NCBI GenBank assembly: GCA_016182385.1
Contig: JACPGV010000003.1
Location: forward strand, 1 to 52,591
Length of the DNA: 52,591 nucleotides
Source: Candidatus Moraniibacteriota bacterium
GTDB taxonomy: Bacteria > Patescibacteriota > Minisyncoccia > Moranbacterales > UBA1568
Direction: 5' to 3'
Shown here piece by piece: positions 1 through 9,861 of the stretch (the stretch's first letter is position 1; each line of letters starts with the position of its first letter). The position numbers were made by a program, and so were the translations under genes. The notes beneath the pieces are model-generated. The model did not search any database and was not told where the DNA came from. It saw only the letters and a list, made by a program, of their open reading frames with translations.

Positions 1-1100
1 GGAGTTGCTTGATGTGGAACCGGTACCATCGACGGAATCAAGGAGATCGATAGCCAGAGTCGGTGTCCCCCCTTCCGTGGCGCTTGATCCGGAAATACCA
101 TTGCCATTCGTGATGGTGGCGACGTAGTTGCCGGAGGTATCAGTTCCCAAAGCGACCGTGTCATTGAGAATCATGAGCCCAGTCACTGTACCGGTATCAC
201 CAGTGGTTACTAAAGCACCCGTAATATCAGGAATAGTAATTGTCTGATCACTCGTAGGATTAGCAATAACCAAGATTGTTTCATTGGCATCGTCAGCGCC
301 AGTACCTTCAAAGATCATGCGATTACCCGTAACAACATCAAAATAAAACTTTGCATTGCTACTTGTTGATCCACCAAGAGCGACATCATCACTTGTATCC
401 GTGAGATACGTCACCGATCCGGTACTGGTCCAATCACTTGTACCACCGGTTTTGTTCGAACACGTCCAAATACTGGAAGCTGAATTCCATGCCAAAACCT
501 GATCGTTACTACAACCACCAAGAAGCCTTATCCCATCAGACGCAATTTCCAAACCAGAATTCGATGATGTTGTCGCCGTCGTCCCAGATGTTGTTGCATC
601 GACATTCAACGTAATTGATCCAGAACCGTTCGTAATGGAAAGAGCACCCGATCCGGCAGTCAGTGTGGCCAAAGTATATCCCGAACCGTTACCGATAAGG
701 AGAGTGCCGTTGGAAGCGGCGGAACCATCAAGGCCGGTACCACCACGAGAAGTGGCTAGTTGTGCTTCACTTGCCAAAGAAGACGACCCGCTCCAATACG
801 TAACATGACCAGATGTCCCACTTCCGGAAATTCCTGAGGAAAAACTACCGCATTCCCACACATTCGTGGTGTCATTCCAAGAAATACCCTGCCCATTAGC
901 ACAGCCCTGCAAAAGAGTGAGTTCGTTTGAGCTTCCACCGGCAAATTCCAAACCGGAGTTGCTTGATGTGGAACCGGTACCATCAGCAGAATCAAGAAGA
1001 TCGATAGCCAAAGTCGGTGTACCCCCTTCCGTAGTGCTTGATCCGGAAATACCATTACCATTCGTGATAGTGGCGACGTAGTTGCCGGTGGTATCAGTCG
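1..1100. repeat. Long-period direct repeat (about 954 bp, 318 codons) inside the surface-protein gene
   Basis: Positions 1-145 match 955-1099 nearly base for base (ggagttgcttgatgtggaaccggtaccatc...gacgtagttgccgg), offset 954. Confidence 0.8.
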
Positions 1101-2319
1101 TGAGGGCCACCGCGTTAGCGGCAATGGTCAACACGCCGGCGTTCGTGATGGTGGCGTCGGAAGAAAGAGTCACAAAAGTCGGAACACCGGTACCGTTGGC
1201 TACGAGAATCTGCGCGTCTGTGCCAGCGGCTGTTACTTGAAGAGCGCTGGTGCCGTTACCGTAGAGGAGACCATTGGTCGTGAAGGTGCCTGCTCCCGTA
1301 CCACCACGAGAAACTGCGAGAGTGCCCGAAGTAATATCCGCCGCATCATGCGCATGGGAAACATTGGCCTTTCCGGTTAATTGCGTCTGTATATTTGAGG
1401 ATGCACCAGATAAATATCCAAGCTCTGTCAATGTTGCTCCACCAAAAGTTTGTCCGGCGGCAAAAACAATAGATCCGGTCATCGTGCCACCAGTCAAAGG
1501 AAGGTATGCCCCGCTCGAACCAGAAATATCAAGAAAAGAGGAACCGTCATTGGAAAATTGCCACGTCTGTGTCGTTGCGTTAAAACGCAAAGCGGGCGTA
1601 GATGACGTACTCGAAACATGCAAAGAAAAATTCGTACTGGCGATAGATTTTCCCGAACCAAAAACAAATGTCTCGGATGTAGTGCCGACATCCGTATTTT
1701 GCTCATGCACGTCCTGCAAGCGAGTATCATCGCCAAGTAACAATTGATTACTTCCCGAACCCGTCGGCAAATTTTTTATATTTACTTTTCCTCCTTTTCC
1801 AAGAAGCAAAATGTCGCCTTCTTTCGTGCCGAAAGTACGACCTCGAAGATATTTAGCGTTGATAGCACTTGGCACAGATCCTAACTTTTTACGTGGCACG
1901 ATTTCAGAATCCGTACCAATACGCATTCCCACGTAATAATCCCCGCTCTCAAAAGTCATGTCTGCCGGAAGAGAATTCACCGCTCCGAGAAAAATACGGA
2001 ACATTCCGTTTTTTACCGTTACTGTTTGCGTTTCCTCCCAAAGACGACTTCCGGAATCGGTGTTTGAAGGATAAGGGTCACTTTCTGAACGATCTTTTGA
2101 ATAAATAGCGAAGCGTACTTCGTATGTTCCGTTGGTTATAATCTTGTTCTCGCTATTAAAAAGCGACGCAGAAAGACCAATTTGATCAATAGAAGATGTT
2201 TTGACCTGCGAAAAAACAGGCCGTATGTTGTACCACCCTAGAATGAGCACCCCTACCGCTATTGCGGAAAACAGGAGTTTGGTTGTCTTTCTCTGTTTGT
2301 TTTTTACATATGACAGCAT
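1..2319 (-). CDS. Large repeat-rich surface protein (phage-tail-fibre-like low-complexity G/S/T repeats), C-terminal part beyond the left edge
   Basis: Reverse-strand frame from ATG at 2319 (MLSYVKNKQRKTTKLLFSAIAVGVLILGWYNIRPVFSQ...) reads openly where checked, including positions 1-145 at the left edge (GNYVATITNGNGISGSSATEGGTPTLAIDLLDSVDGTGSTSSNS). N-terminal TM/signal segment. Missing from the ORF track because it is open at the edge. Confidence 0.8.
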   Translation of the reverse strand, partial: MLSYVKNKQRKTTKLLFSAIAVGVLILGWYNIRPVFSQVKTSSIDQIGLSASLFNSENKIITNGTYEVRFAIYSKDRSESDPYPSNTDSGSRLWEETQTVTVKNGMFRIFLGAVNSLPADMTFESGDYYVGMRIGTDSEIVPRKKLGSVPSAINAKYLRGRTFGTKEGDILLLGKGGKVNIKNLPTGSGSNQLLLGDDTRLQDVHEQNTDVGTTSETFVFGSGKSIASTNFSLHVSSTSSTPALRFNATTQTWQFSNDGSSFLDISGSSGAYLPLTGGTMTGSIVFAAGQTFGGATLTELGYLSGASSNIQTQLTGKANVSHAHDAADITSGTLAVSRGGTGAGTFTTNGLLYGNGTSALQVTAAGTDAQILVANGTGVPTFVTLSSDATITNAGVLTIAANAVALTTDTTGNYVATITNGNGISGSSTTEGGTPTLAIDLLDSADGTGSTSSNSGLEFAGGSSNELTLLQGCANGQGISWNDTTNVWECGSFSSGISGSGTSGHVTYWSGSSSLASEAQLATSRGGTGLDGSAASNGTLLIGNGSGYTLATLTAGSGALSITNGSGSITLNVDATTSGTTATTSSNSGLEIASDGIRLLGGCSNDQVLAWNSASSIWTCSNKTGGTSDWTSTGSVTYLTDTSDDVALGGSTSSNAKFYFDVVTGNRMIFEGTGADDANETILVIANPTSDQTITIPDITGALVTTGDTGTVTGLMILNDTVALGTDTSGNYVATITNGNGISGSSATEGGTPTLAIDLLDSVDGTGSTSSNS

Positions 2320-2387
2320 TACAATTTCATTCGGAATTTAACCGAATTTCACTTCAAATTATAGCACATTTTTTCATTGTCAAAAAA

Positions 2388-3110
2388 TCAATTTTTCTTC
2401 ACAGCCCAGCCAAAAACTTCACCTATCGCATCAGCAATCAAATCGAACAACGAAACGGTCTTTGAGCCAGTAAAAATAGCATGTGATTCACTCGTTGCTT
2501 CATTGCCAAATCTGTCTCGCGCCACAATCTCATACACGTACGTAGATGCCTGATCAAGACCCGGAATAATAATGCTGTGATTGAGGCTGTAACTGTCCTC
2601 ATTCACCGTTTTTTTTGCTTGACCAACACCTTTGGAATACCCAATTTCCGATTTGGCTAATTTGTTTGTCTTCCAAGAAAGCACCAATTTAACCTCTTGC
2701 TTTGTTTTCTCCGTAAAAGCTTCTCCCCGAATTGAGCTTATAACAAGCGGCTCCGGCGAATCTTCGGTGAGAATAAATTCCGCTTCGCCGCCGATGGCTA
2801 TCTCGCCAATACGAAAATTTTCACTCGTGTAGTTGGCGTCGCTTAAAAGAGGCACGAGAACTTTCTCTTTTTCCGTAGTCGCAATTTTTGGAAGTTCCGT
2901 TGTTGTTTTTGGCAATACGACTTCCTCCCCTTGGATATCGGCCTTTTTGTCAACAACATATCGCTGGTAAAGAACGTATCCCGCAACCAAAAAAGCAAAC
3001 AAAAAGATGCTCACAGAGACAACAAAAAAAATTTTCGAACGGCCGGCACTCTTCGAAACGGGTATTTCTTCTTCCTGCGAAAAGACTGGCGACATTCCTC
3101 CCTGTGCCAT
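2388..3110 (-). CDS. Membrane-anchored protein with fibronectin type III-like region
   Basis: 240-aa ORF; N-terminal TM (IFFVVSVSIFLFAFLVAGYVLY) and FN3-like SWKTNKLAKSEIGYS...YVYEIVARDRFGNEA. Confidence 0.65.
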   Translation of the reverse strand: MAQGGMSPVFSQEEEIPVSKSAGRSKIFFVVSVSIFLFAFLVAGYVLYQRYVVDKKADIQGEEVVLPKTTTELPKIATTEKEKVLVPLLSDANYTSENFRIGEIAIGGEAEFILTEDSPEPLVISSIRGEAFTEKTKQEVKLVLSWKTNKLAKSEIGYSKGVGQAKKTVNEDSYSLNHSIIIPGLDQASTYVYEIVARDRFGNEATSESHAIFTGSKTVSLFDLIADAIGEVFGWAVKKN

Positions 3111-3487
3111 AAAAATTCCGATTTCCTTGCGGGTGAAATCTCAAAATATTTTTGTTTGCAACAATAGTAAAAATATACCACAAAAAAATGTTTTTTCAAA
3201 GAGAAAAAACGGAGTTATCCACAATAAAAAATATAAAGATATTTTCCCAAAAAACATCCAAAAAAATCACCTCATTTTTCTTAAAAAATATCAAAAAAAT
3301 CAGGAAAAATTTCAAAGAAATATTCGTCACAAAACTCACTAAAATAATCAAAAAATAGTATCGGCTAACTCCAAGAAACCCATATTTCCCCTTCCCAATC
3401 TTACTGTTTCTTCATTAAAAAAATATCGGCTTGCCTGCCGTTTTTGGCAAAAAAAACAAAATAAATGGCCTTAAAAAGCCATAAACA

Positions 3488-4495
3488 CTACTGTTCCAAA
3501 CGACGAAAGAGATTATCAAGATCTTCCGAAGAATAATACTCAACAATAAGTTTCCCGCCTTTTCCAGAGGGGGAAATCTTAACTTTTGTCCCCAAAATCT
3601 GCGTGAGTTGCTCAGCGCGTTCCACAATTTCGGGACTTATCACGACGGAACTACGTACGTGCGGCTTAACCGAAACACTTCGCACTTTCAATTCCGTTTC
3701 TCGCACGGTAAGTTCTTCTTTGATGATAAGATCAAAAATAGCTCGCTGTTTTTCCGGATTCTCAATGGCAAGTAATGCCCGCGCGTGCCCTTCACTAATC
3801 TTTCCTTCCATAACGGCTCGTTGAATTTCCACCGGCAAATGAAGAAGACGCAATGTGTTCGCTATCGTACTCCGACTTTTTCCCATCTTTTTCGCCACAG
3901 CATCTTGTTGCATACCAAACTCGTCAAGCAATCGCAAGTAGGCCTTCGCCTCTTCAATCGGATTCAAATTATGCCGTTGCACGTTTTCAATAATTGCGAG
4001 CTCCAATTTTTCTTGTTCAGAAACATCACGCACGATAGTTGGTACGGTTTCTAATCCAGCACGCTTGGCCGCCTGTAAACGACGTTCACCGGCAATAAGT
4101 TCATAGCGACCACCTTCTTTTTTTTCTCCATTGCTCTCCCGCGCCGGACTCACAACCAGGGGCTGCAAAATACCATGCTCTTTGATGGAACGAGTGAGCT
4201 CATCCAACTTTTCTTCATCAAAATGCATACGCGGTTGATGTGGGTTGGGAACAATTTTCGTTGTTGAAACCTCAAGAGGAACAGATGTCTCTCTCTTTTC
4301 CTCTGAAGGTGTTTTTATCGGCGGAACAACAACAGAAGCATCGTTTGCAAAAAAAGAATTTGTCGATACCGTCGGCGCCTGAAATGGTGATTCTTTGGCT
4401 TGTTTATCATCTTTTTCCTGAATAGCTCCGTTAGATTTTTTGGGCGGAATAAGTGATGCCAGTCCCCGACCAAGACCATATTGTTGTGATGCCAT
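3488..4495 (-). CDS. parB: Chromosome partitioning protein ParB
   Basis: 335 aa; MASQQYGLGRGLASLIPPKK start, IVPNPHQPR, ELIAGERRLQAAKRAGL, IENVQRHNLNPIEEAKAY. Confidence 0.95.
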   Translation of the reverse strand: MASQQYGLGRGLASLIPPKKSNGAIQEKDDKQAKESPFQAPTVSTNSFFANDASVVVPPIKTPSEEKRETSVPLEVSTTKIVPNPHQPRMHFDEEKLDELTRSIKEHGILQPLVVSPARESNGEKKEGGRYELIAGERRLQAAKRAGLETVPTIVRDVSEQEKLELAIIENVQRHNLNPIEEAKAYLRLLDEFGMQQDAVAKKMGKSRSTIANTLRLLHLPVEIQRAVMEGKISEGHARALLAIENPEKQRAIFDLIIKEELTVRETELKVRSVSVKPHVRSSVVISPEIVERAEQLTQILGTKVKISPSGKGGKLIVEYYSSEDLDNLFRRLEQ

Positions 4496-4507
4496 ACTCT
4501 CTATTTT

Positions 4508-5299
4508 TTATAAAACTTTCAATGTTTTTTGTTCTTCTTTATCACGTTCCAAAAGTTCTCGCGCAACACTCTTGTATGCTCTCGCTCCCTTAGAAAAAGC
4601 ATCGAAGTCAAGAATGGATTTTCCAAAACTCGGTGCTTCCGCAAGTCTCACCGAACGCGGTATCACGTTTTCAAAAACCGGTCCTGGAAAATGCGCTCGC
4701 ACCTCACTGACCACTTGCCGCGCCAAACGATTGCGACGATCATAGAGCGTAAGCAATGCGCCACCAATTTTCAAATTTGGTTGTAAGTGTTCGCGCACTA
4801 ATTCTATCGTTCCAAGAAGTTGAGACAACCCCTCAAGCGCATAATACTCTGTTTGTACTGGAATGACCACTTCATCGGAAGCGACAAGTCCGTTGATGGT
4901 AAGTAGTCCAAGACTCGGAGGACTATCAATCAAAATATAATCATAAAAAGAACGCACTTGCCGTAAGACATTATGCAAACGAAACTCACGACTATCAATA
5001 TGCACCATCTCAATTTCCGCGCCGGCCAGATCCTGCGCCGCCGGAATAATATGGAGCCCTTCCGTCTCCGTACGCAAAATAATCTCCTGCGGCGGAAGGT
5101 TAAGAATCATCGCGTGATAAAGGTTTTTTTCCAGGCTCCGCGCATCAATACCAAGACCGGAAGAAGCGTTCCCTTGGGGATCCAAATCAACCAAAAGCAC
5201 TTTTTTTCCAGCTTCCGCCAAATAACGAGCCACGTTGATAGTAGATGTCGTTTTTCCCACACCACCCTTTTGATTAACAAATCCAATAACTTTTGCCAT
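4508..5299 (-). CDS. parA: Chromosome partitioning ATPase ParA/Soj
   Basis: MAKVIGFVNQKGGVGKTTSTINVARYLAEAGKKVLLVDLDPQGNAS (deviant Walker A); start placed at MAK (5299), not the track start. Confidence 0.95.
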   Translation of the reverse strand: MAKVIGFVNQKGGVGKTTSTINVARYLAEAGKKVLLVDLDPQGNASSGLGIDARSLEKNLYHAMILNLPPQEIILRTETEGLHIIPAAQDLAGAEIEMVHIDSREFRLHNVLRQVRSFYDYILIDSPPSLGLLTINGLVASDEVVIPVQTEYYALEGLSQLLGTIELVREHLQPNLKIGGALLTLYDRRNRLARQVVSEVRAHFPGPVFENVIPRSVRLAEAPSFGKSILDFDAFSKGARAYKSVARELLERDKEEQKTLKVL

Positions 5300-5388
5300 A
5301 CACCAACAATCATCAAAAAGAAAAATCACTCCTTCTTTTCAACGTTTTTGTATTCAATGTTTTACCACTTACTTCTAAGTATAATTCA

Positions 5389-5417
5389 TTGACAAACGAT
5401 TATCAATTCTCTATGCT
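5389..5417 (+). promoter_or_regulatory. Sigma-70-type promoter for tRNA-Leu
   Basis: TTGACA (5389-5394), 17-bp spacer, TATGCT (5412-5417); tRNA begins at 5446. Confidence 0.6.
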
Positions 5418-5445
5418 GTTTTTGTGTCTCTTAAGGAAAAAATGC

Positions 5446-5531
5446 GCCGAAGTGGTGGAATGGCAGACACGCTGGACTCAAAATCCAGTGATAGCAATAT
5501 CGTGTGGGTTCAAGTCCCACCTTCGGCACCA
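5446..5531 (+). tRNA. tRNA-Leu(CAA)
   Basis: Acceptor GCCGAAG/CTTCGGC, anticodon arm CTGGA-CTCAAAA-TCCAG (anticodon CAA), long variable arm, T arm GTGGGTTCAAGTCCCAC, encoded CCA. Confidence 0.95.
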
Positions 5532-5620
5532 AAACAGAACTAAGAGGATAAAAGAAATTACGTGGTGGTTGGCAAAATTGGTTAATACTCCTTAAAAAAT
5601 AAACTTAGGTCTTTTTTCTT

Positions 5621-5646
5621 AAAAAACCGCTTAAAAGCGGTTTTTA
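5621..5646. terminator. Bidirectional intrinsic terminator
   Basis: aaaaaaccgcttaaaagcggttttta hairpin with A/T tracts on both sides; overlaps the stop codon of the LamG gene. Confidence 0.75.
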
Positions 5647-8600
5647 TTTTCCCATAATATACAAAGATTGTATTTCGCTAGCTGAAAGAGCGCGATTATA
5701 TATACGAACTTCATCCATTAGACCGGGAAATACAGTCGAGGAAGAATCACCAAAAAAAAGATCAGCAGAATTTGTCGCCAATGCTCCCGATCCGGTCAGT
5801 GATCCAGTAGCCACACCATTGACATACAATTGCCCTCCGCTTGCCGTAGTGTACGAAACAGCGATATGGACCCACTCGCCGAGTGTTGCTACGTGAGAAC
5901 CGGAAATAGTATTCCATGTACCGCCCCTATTAGCATAAAACGTCAACTGCTTATCGGTACCGCTCGTTGTACCAAAATAATACAAAACATAATTAGCGTC
6001 ACTCGTACTTGTCAATTTGGCAATCGGATGGGCGGCATACCCCACAAGACTCGCTGTCGGCTTAAGCCATACGCTTATAGTCACGTCCCCACTTATATCA
6101 AGAGAGGCATTATCACTTATGCTTACTTGATCATCTATCGCGTCAAAAGAAAGCGCTTGTCCGACCTTTCCAGGATAAACCGCTGTTCCGCCGATAAGCG
6201 TTCCATTATTTCCCTGACCGCTCCGATCATACGCCGTCGTTCCGGAAACATCTTTTCCATTAAACGACCAGAACCCAATCAAACCGCTTGTCAGTTTATC
6301 ATTTTGTGAAACATTTATAGTTGTTTTTCCCACGCCGCCTTGACGATAAAGATTTGCTACCTCCGCTTGAGACAGTGCCTTATTATATATTCGAACATCA
6401 TCGATAGAACCATCAAATGGATGATAATAATTTGATCCGTCTGTCGTCAATGCTCCTATGGAAAAATACATCGAAGAATCAATATTTCCGATCGTTGTTT
6501 CAGCGGCTGTGCCATCAAGCACGCCATCGACATATATTTTCATTGCCTGCCCTTTCTCAGCGGTAGCAACCACATGATGCCATAAACCATCATTTTTTCC
6601 CGATGTCGAAGAAGTGAGAGACACATAATCTGTTCCATCAGCTATTTCAAAATTAAATTTTCCGTCGGGCATATTCAATCGATAGCCGGCTGAATATTGA
6701 TACACCGTAGATTTTTTGTACACGATCCCATTATAGTTCCCCGTTGCCGTGCTGGTGCTTTTGACCCATGCGCTTATACTGAAGTTTGAAGTTCCCATAT
6801 CAAGCACATTACCCATCGTCACAAAATCATCCGTCCCGTCAAAAGAAAGTGCTTTTCCTATTTTTCCATCAATAAAACTTGGACCGTTAGTAAGCGTCCC
6901 GGTATTGGCATTGGAAAAAGAAACATCTTCCGTTTTTGTTCCGCTTCCCTCTTCAAATGACCAATGCCCAATAAGCCCGGTATTATCGGTGGTTCTAGAA
7001 ACAGCTTTCCCCGTCGCCGATCCCGACACGGCATCCGTAGTACTCGTTATGTTCTGTAACGCACTGTCTGTAAGTGCCTTTTTCCAGATACGAACGTTTT
7101 TGATAGTAGCATATGCTTCACCGGCACCCCAATAATGTCTTCCGATAAACAGATTGCCAGAAGTAATCGTGTCGTACGGCAATGTCAATGTCGTATCCGA
7201 TCCCTTTAATTCCCCGTTACAAAAAAGAGAGTTCGCGCTTGAAGAAAAACGTTGTCCCAACTTCATGAGAGAACCTCTTGTTATCGATACCGTGCTATCA
7301 TCGTAAATATTTCGTGTTCCTCCACCGCCATCACGATCAACGCCTAGGTGATTATTTGTACCATTCCAATGCCAAAGAGCCATTCTTTGAGCATCAAGAG
7401 AATGATCAAAGAAAAAAGCGTCCCATCCCGAACCACCAGACCAATTTGGAGTTACCTCAAGGACTACCGTCCCCGTAGTGTCCTCAGCATTGCCTGACAA
7501 TGGATATTCCAGACTATCCGATATACGGGTCAACGCGGAACCTGCCGTCGGAATATACGACGAGGCAAAACTTGCCTGCTCAAGCTGAGCGCCCCAAAAA
7601 TAATTATAATCACCAATCGTTGATCCACTCAAACGATTTTTTACATAAAAATTAATATTCGCGCTTCCAACAACATTCGCGTCGGATGTTGTTGCGACAC
7701 GCGTCCACTCCGTTGTGCTCAAATCAGAAATAGTAATAATCTGTGTTCCGTTGCCACTGATCGTTCCAGGACCAGAAAGAATAACCGCCGACTGATTCAC
7801 TCCCCCTTGACCATTTTGATAAAGCTGTATCGCGGCTTCGATGGTATTTCCCGCCTTTATCCAAACACTTCCCGTATATCGAGCGGCACTTGCCGTGGCA
7901 TTAGCGGTATACGCGTTCGGATTACTCGCTGTCGAAGTAGTAAGTTTTTCGGCCGTCATACGACCATCCGGAGCGGTAGTATCGTTTGCTGTCACCGTAA
8001 CATCAGTTTTTGACCAACTAGCATTATCAATTTCTTCACTTCGCAAAACAATATTTTCCCGACTCCCCTCCGCCAAATACCCCTTAAGCGTCGTGTTTGA
8101 GATTTTTGTTCCCGTTGCCTCCGTAATGACGCCGCTCGCCACCGTATTACCATTTTCCGTATCGAAATATTTCACGCAATCCACGTTTGCCCCATGATAC
8201 GGCACAGCGGTTTTCACTCCACAAGAGACGTATTCGGAGGGATTCTGATTATCTTGCCCCGTTACTTCTTCAAGCTGTGCGCCCCAAGCATAAAAAGTTT
8301 GATTTTGTCCATAAAGATTACCATAAATAGTTTGTTCTACTCCATCATTCGTAAAAGATACAGAAAATCTTTTCCATGTTGTTGTGAGAGAAACGCTTTG
8401 AGAGTTAGATGGATTTTGACTTGCTCTTCCTATAGAAATTCCGGCCGTAAGATCAGAATCAGCTCGCAACCAAACGCTGAAAACATATTTTCCAGTTAAA
8501 TTTCCAGAACCAAATGACCTTCCAATGGCATCACCAGAAGCATACGACCCAATAGAAATCAGATCAGCAGCAAGAGATCCATCAGGCGCGGTTGCTTGAT

Positions 8601-9003
8601 TAGCCGTTACTGATACGCTACCCTGTTTTCCCCACGCCGCATTATCAAACGTTTCGCTATAACTTATAAAATTCTCCACCCTTCTTGCACCCTCGAATCT
8701 TGCCTCCCCACTCTTTACAGGTCGAATGAGATTCTCAAAATCTGTCACGGTCGCGCGACGGTCGGCACCATCAGCACGAGAGAACGTCGCCACCCCCATA
8801 CCACGTATCAGGTCAAGACTTGTCGTAAGGGGTGCTTCAAAAGATGGTCGATCATCACCTACCGTTTGTGCTGCCCTTGTTTTCTGCCAATACCAATACC
8901 CCAAAAAGGCAACACAGATCAAAATAATAATACTGTACTGAAACGTTCGGTGAAGCAAAAGATTATGTGATTCTTTTTGAGAAAAAAACATACGAAAAAT
9001 CAC
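5644..9003 (-). CDS. LamG/concanavalin-A-like lectin-domain surface protein
   Basis: 1119 aa; N-terminal TM; two carbohydrate-binding-like repeats (ETFDNAAWGK...TAPDGSLAADL; EEIDNASWSK...TAPDGRMTAEKL); LamG repeats (TGLIGHWSFEEGSG...GKALSFDGTDDFV; SGLIGFWSFNGKDV...GQALSFDAIDDQV). Confidence 0.85.
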   Translation of the reverse strand: MIFRMFFSQKESHNLLLHRTFQYSIIILICVAFLGYWYWQKTRAAQTVGDDRPSFEAPLTTSLDLIRGMGVATFSRADGADRRATVTDFENLIRPVKSGEARFEGARRVENFISYSETFDNAAWGKQGSVSVTANQATAPDGSLAADLISIGSYASGDAIGRSFGSGNLTGKYVFSVWLRADSDLTAGISIGRASQNPSNSQSVSLTTTWKRFSVSFTNDGVEQTIYGNLYGQNQTFYAWGAQLEEVTGQDNQNPSEYVSCGVKTAVPYHGANVDCVKYFDTENGNTVASGVITEATGTKISNTTLKGYLAEGSRENIVLRSEEIDNASWSKTDVTVTANDTTAPDGRMTAEKLTTSTASNPNAYTANATASAARYTGSVWIKAGNTIEAAIQLYQNGQGGVNQSAVILSGPGTISGNGTQIITISDLSTTEWTRVATTSDANVVGSANINFYVKNRLSGSTIGDYNYFWGAQLEQASFASSYIPTAGSALTRISDSLEYPLSGNAEDTTGTVVLEVTPNWSGGSGWDAFFFDHSLDAQRMALWHWNGTNNHLGVDRDGGGGTRNIYDDSTVSITRGSLMKLGQRFSSSANSLFCNGELKGSDTTLTLPYDTITSGNLFIGRHYWGAGEAYATIKNVRIWKKALTDSALQNITSTTDAVSGSATGKAVSRTTDNTGLIGHWSFEEGSGTKTEDVSFSNANTGTLTNGPSFIDGKIGKALSFDGTDDFVTMGNVLDMGTSNFSISAWVKSTSTATGNYNGIVYKKSTVYQYSAGYRLNMPDGKFNFEIADGTDYVSLTSSTSGKNDGLWHHVVATAEKGQAMKIYVDGVLDGTAAETTIGNIDSSMYFSIGALTTDGSNYYHPFDGSIDDVRIYNKALSQAEVANLYRQGGVGKTTINVSQNDKLTSGLIGFWSFNGKDVSGTTAYDRSGQGNNGTLIGGTAVYPGKVGQALSFDAIDDQVSISDNASLDISGDVTISVWLKPTASLVGYAAHPIAKLTSTSDANYVLYYFGTTSGTDKQLTFYANRGGTWNTISGSHVATLGEWVHIAVSYTTASGGQLYVNGVATGSLTGSGALATNSADLFFGDSSSTVFPGLMDEVRIYNRALSASEIQSLYIMGK

Positions 9004-9015
9004 CTGAAAAAAAAT

Positions 9016-9846
9016 TTACAAAGCGGCAGAAGCAACTCGAGCAAGGAGGACGGCTATGGTTACCGGTCCTACACCGCCGGGTACCGGTGTAAGAAACCGC
9101 GCTCGTTTTTCAACGCTTACTCGTTCCACGTCTCCTTTTACCTTCCCAGCAGAAACGCTTATACCACCATCAATAATAATAGCACCTTCTCCAATCATAC
9201 CTCCCACACACCATTCCGAAATACCGCAAGCAGTCACCATAACTTTTGCCTCACGCATTTTTTCTATCAATTGTTCATCGGACGTTTCTGAACGCACAAT
9301 AAATTCGCTTGCCAATCCCTCAAGAGAAAGAGCTTGTATCATTACCCGCCCAAAAAGCTCTGAATTTCCGATCACTAAAGCTCGCTCACCAAGACAATAT
9401 CCCTTGCCAAATCGCAATAATTCCATCATCGCGCGCGGAAAAACAGGGCATGCCGACGCATCGCCGGCAAGAAATTTTTTCACTGTCTCCGGATGAAAAC
9501 CATCCGCATCTTTTTCCGGAGAAATTTTTTCAATAACAATGTCGGCATTTAATCGGCGCGGCAGAGGCAGTTGCACGATAATGCCATGAATATCTTTCCG
9601 TTCATTCAACGTCTCAATATGACTCATAAGCTCTTCTTCCGAAACCGTCTCCGGAAAAGAATGCGTTTCAAAATAGATACCAACCTCTCGTGCCGCTCTC
9701 TCTTTCAAGCCCACATACAAACGTGAAGAAGAATCATCACCCACCAGCACAACCGCTAAACCCGGCACCACGCCCGACCGCGCGATTTGCTCCCGTATGT
9801 CAGAAAGAATCTTGTCTGCTATCGGTTTTCCATATAAAAGTGCCAT
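9016..9846 (-). CDS. folD: Bifunctional methylenetetrahydrofolate dehydrogenase/cyclohydrolase FolD
   Basis: GLAVVLVGDDSSSRLYVGLKERAAREVGI, GIIVQLPLPRRLN, PEKDADGFHPE, TPVPGGVGPVTIAVLL. Confidence 0.93.
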   Translation of the reverse strand: MALLYGKPIADKILSDIREQIARSGVVPGLAVVLVGDDSSSRLYVGLKERAAREVGIYFETHSFPETVSEEELMSHIETLNERKDIHGIIVQLPLPRRLNADIVIEKISPEKDADGFHPETVKKFLAGDASACPVFPRAMMELLRFGKGYCLGERALVIGNSELFGRVMIQALSLEGLASEFIVRSETSDEQLIEKMREAKVMVTACGISEWCVGGMIGEGAIIIDGGISVSAGKVKGDVERVSVEKRARFLTPVPGGVGPVTIAVLLARVASAAL

Positions 9847-9861
9847 ATCTTTGCGCGTACA

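Noticed and set aside
756-1124. Track ORFs antisense or out of frame to the large minus-strand genes
   Set aside because: They are shadow frames of real coding sequence, with no SD or family motif; the same applies to most plus-strand track ORFs opposite housekeeping genes.
5560-5595. tRNA-like 5' half after tRNA-Leu (ggtggttggcaaaattggttaatactcc)
   Set aside because: No matching acceptor, anticodon or T arm follows; too short and weak to call even a tRNA remnant.
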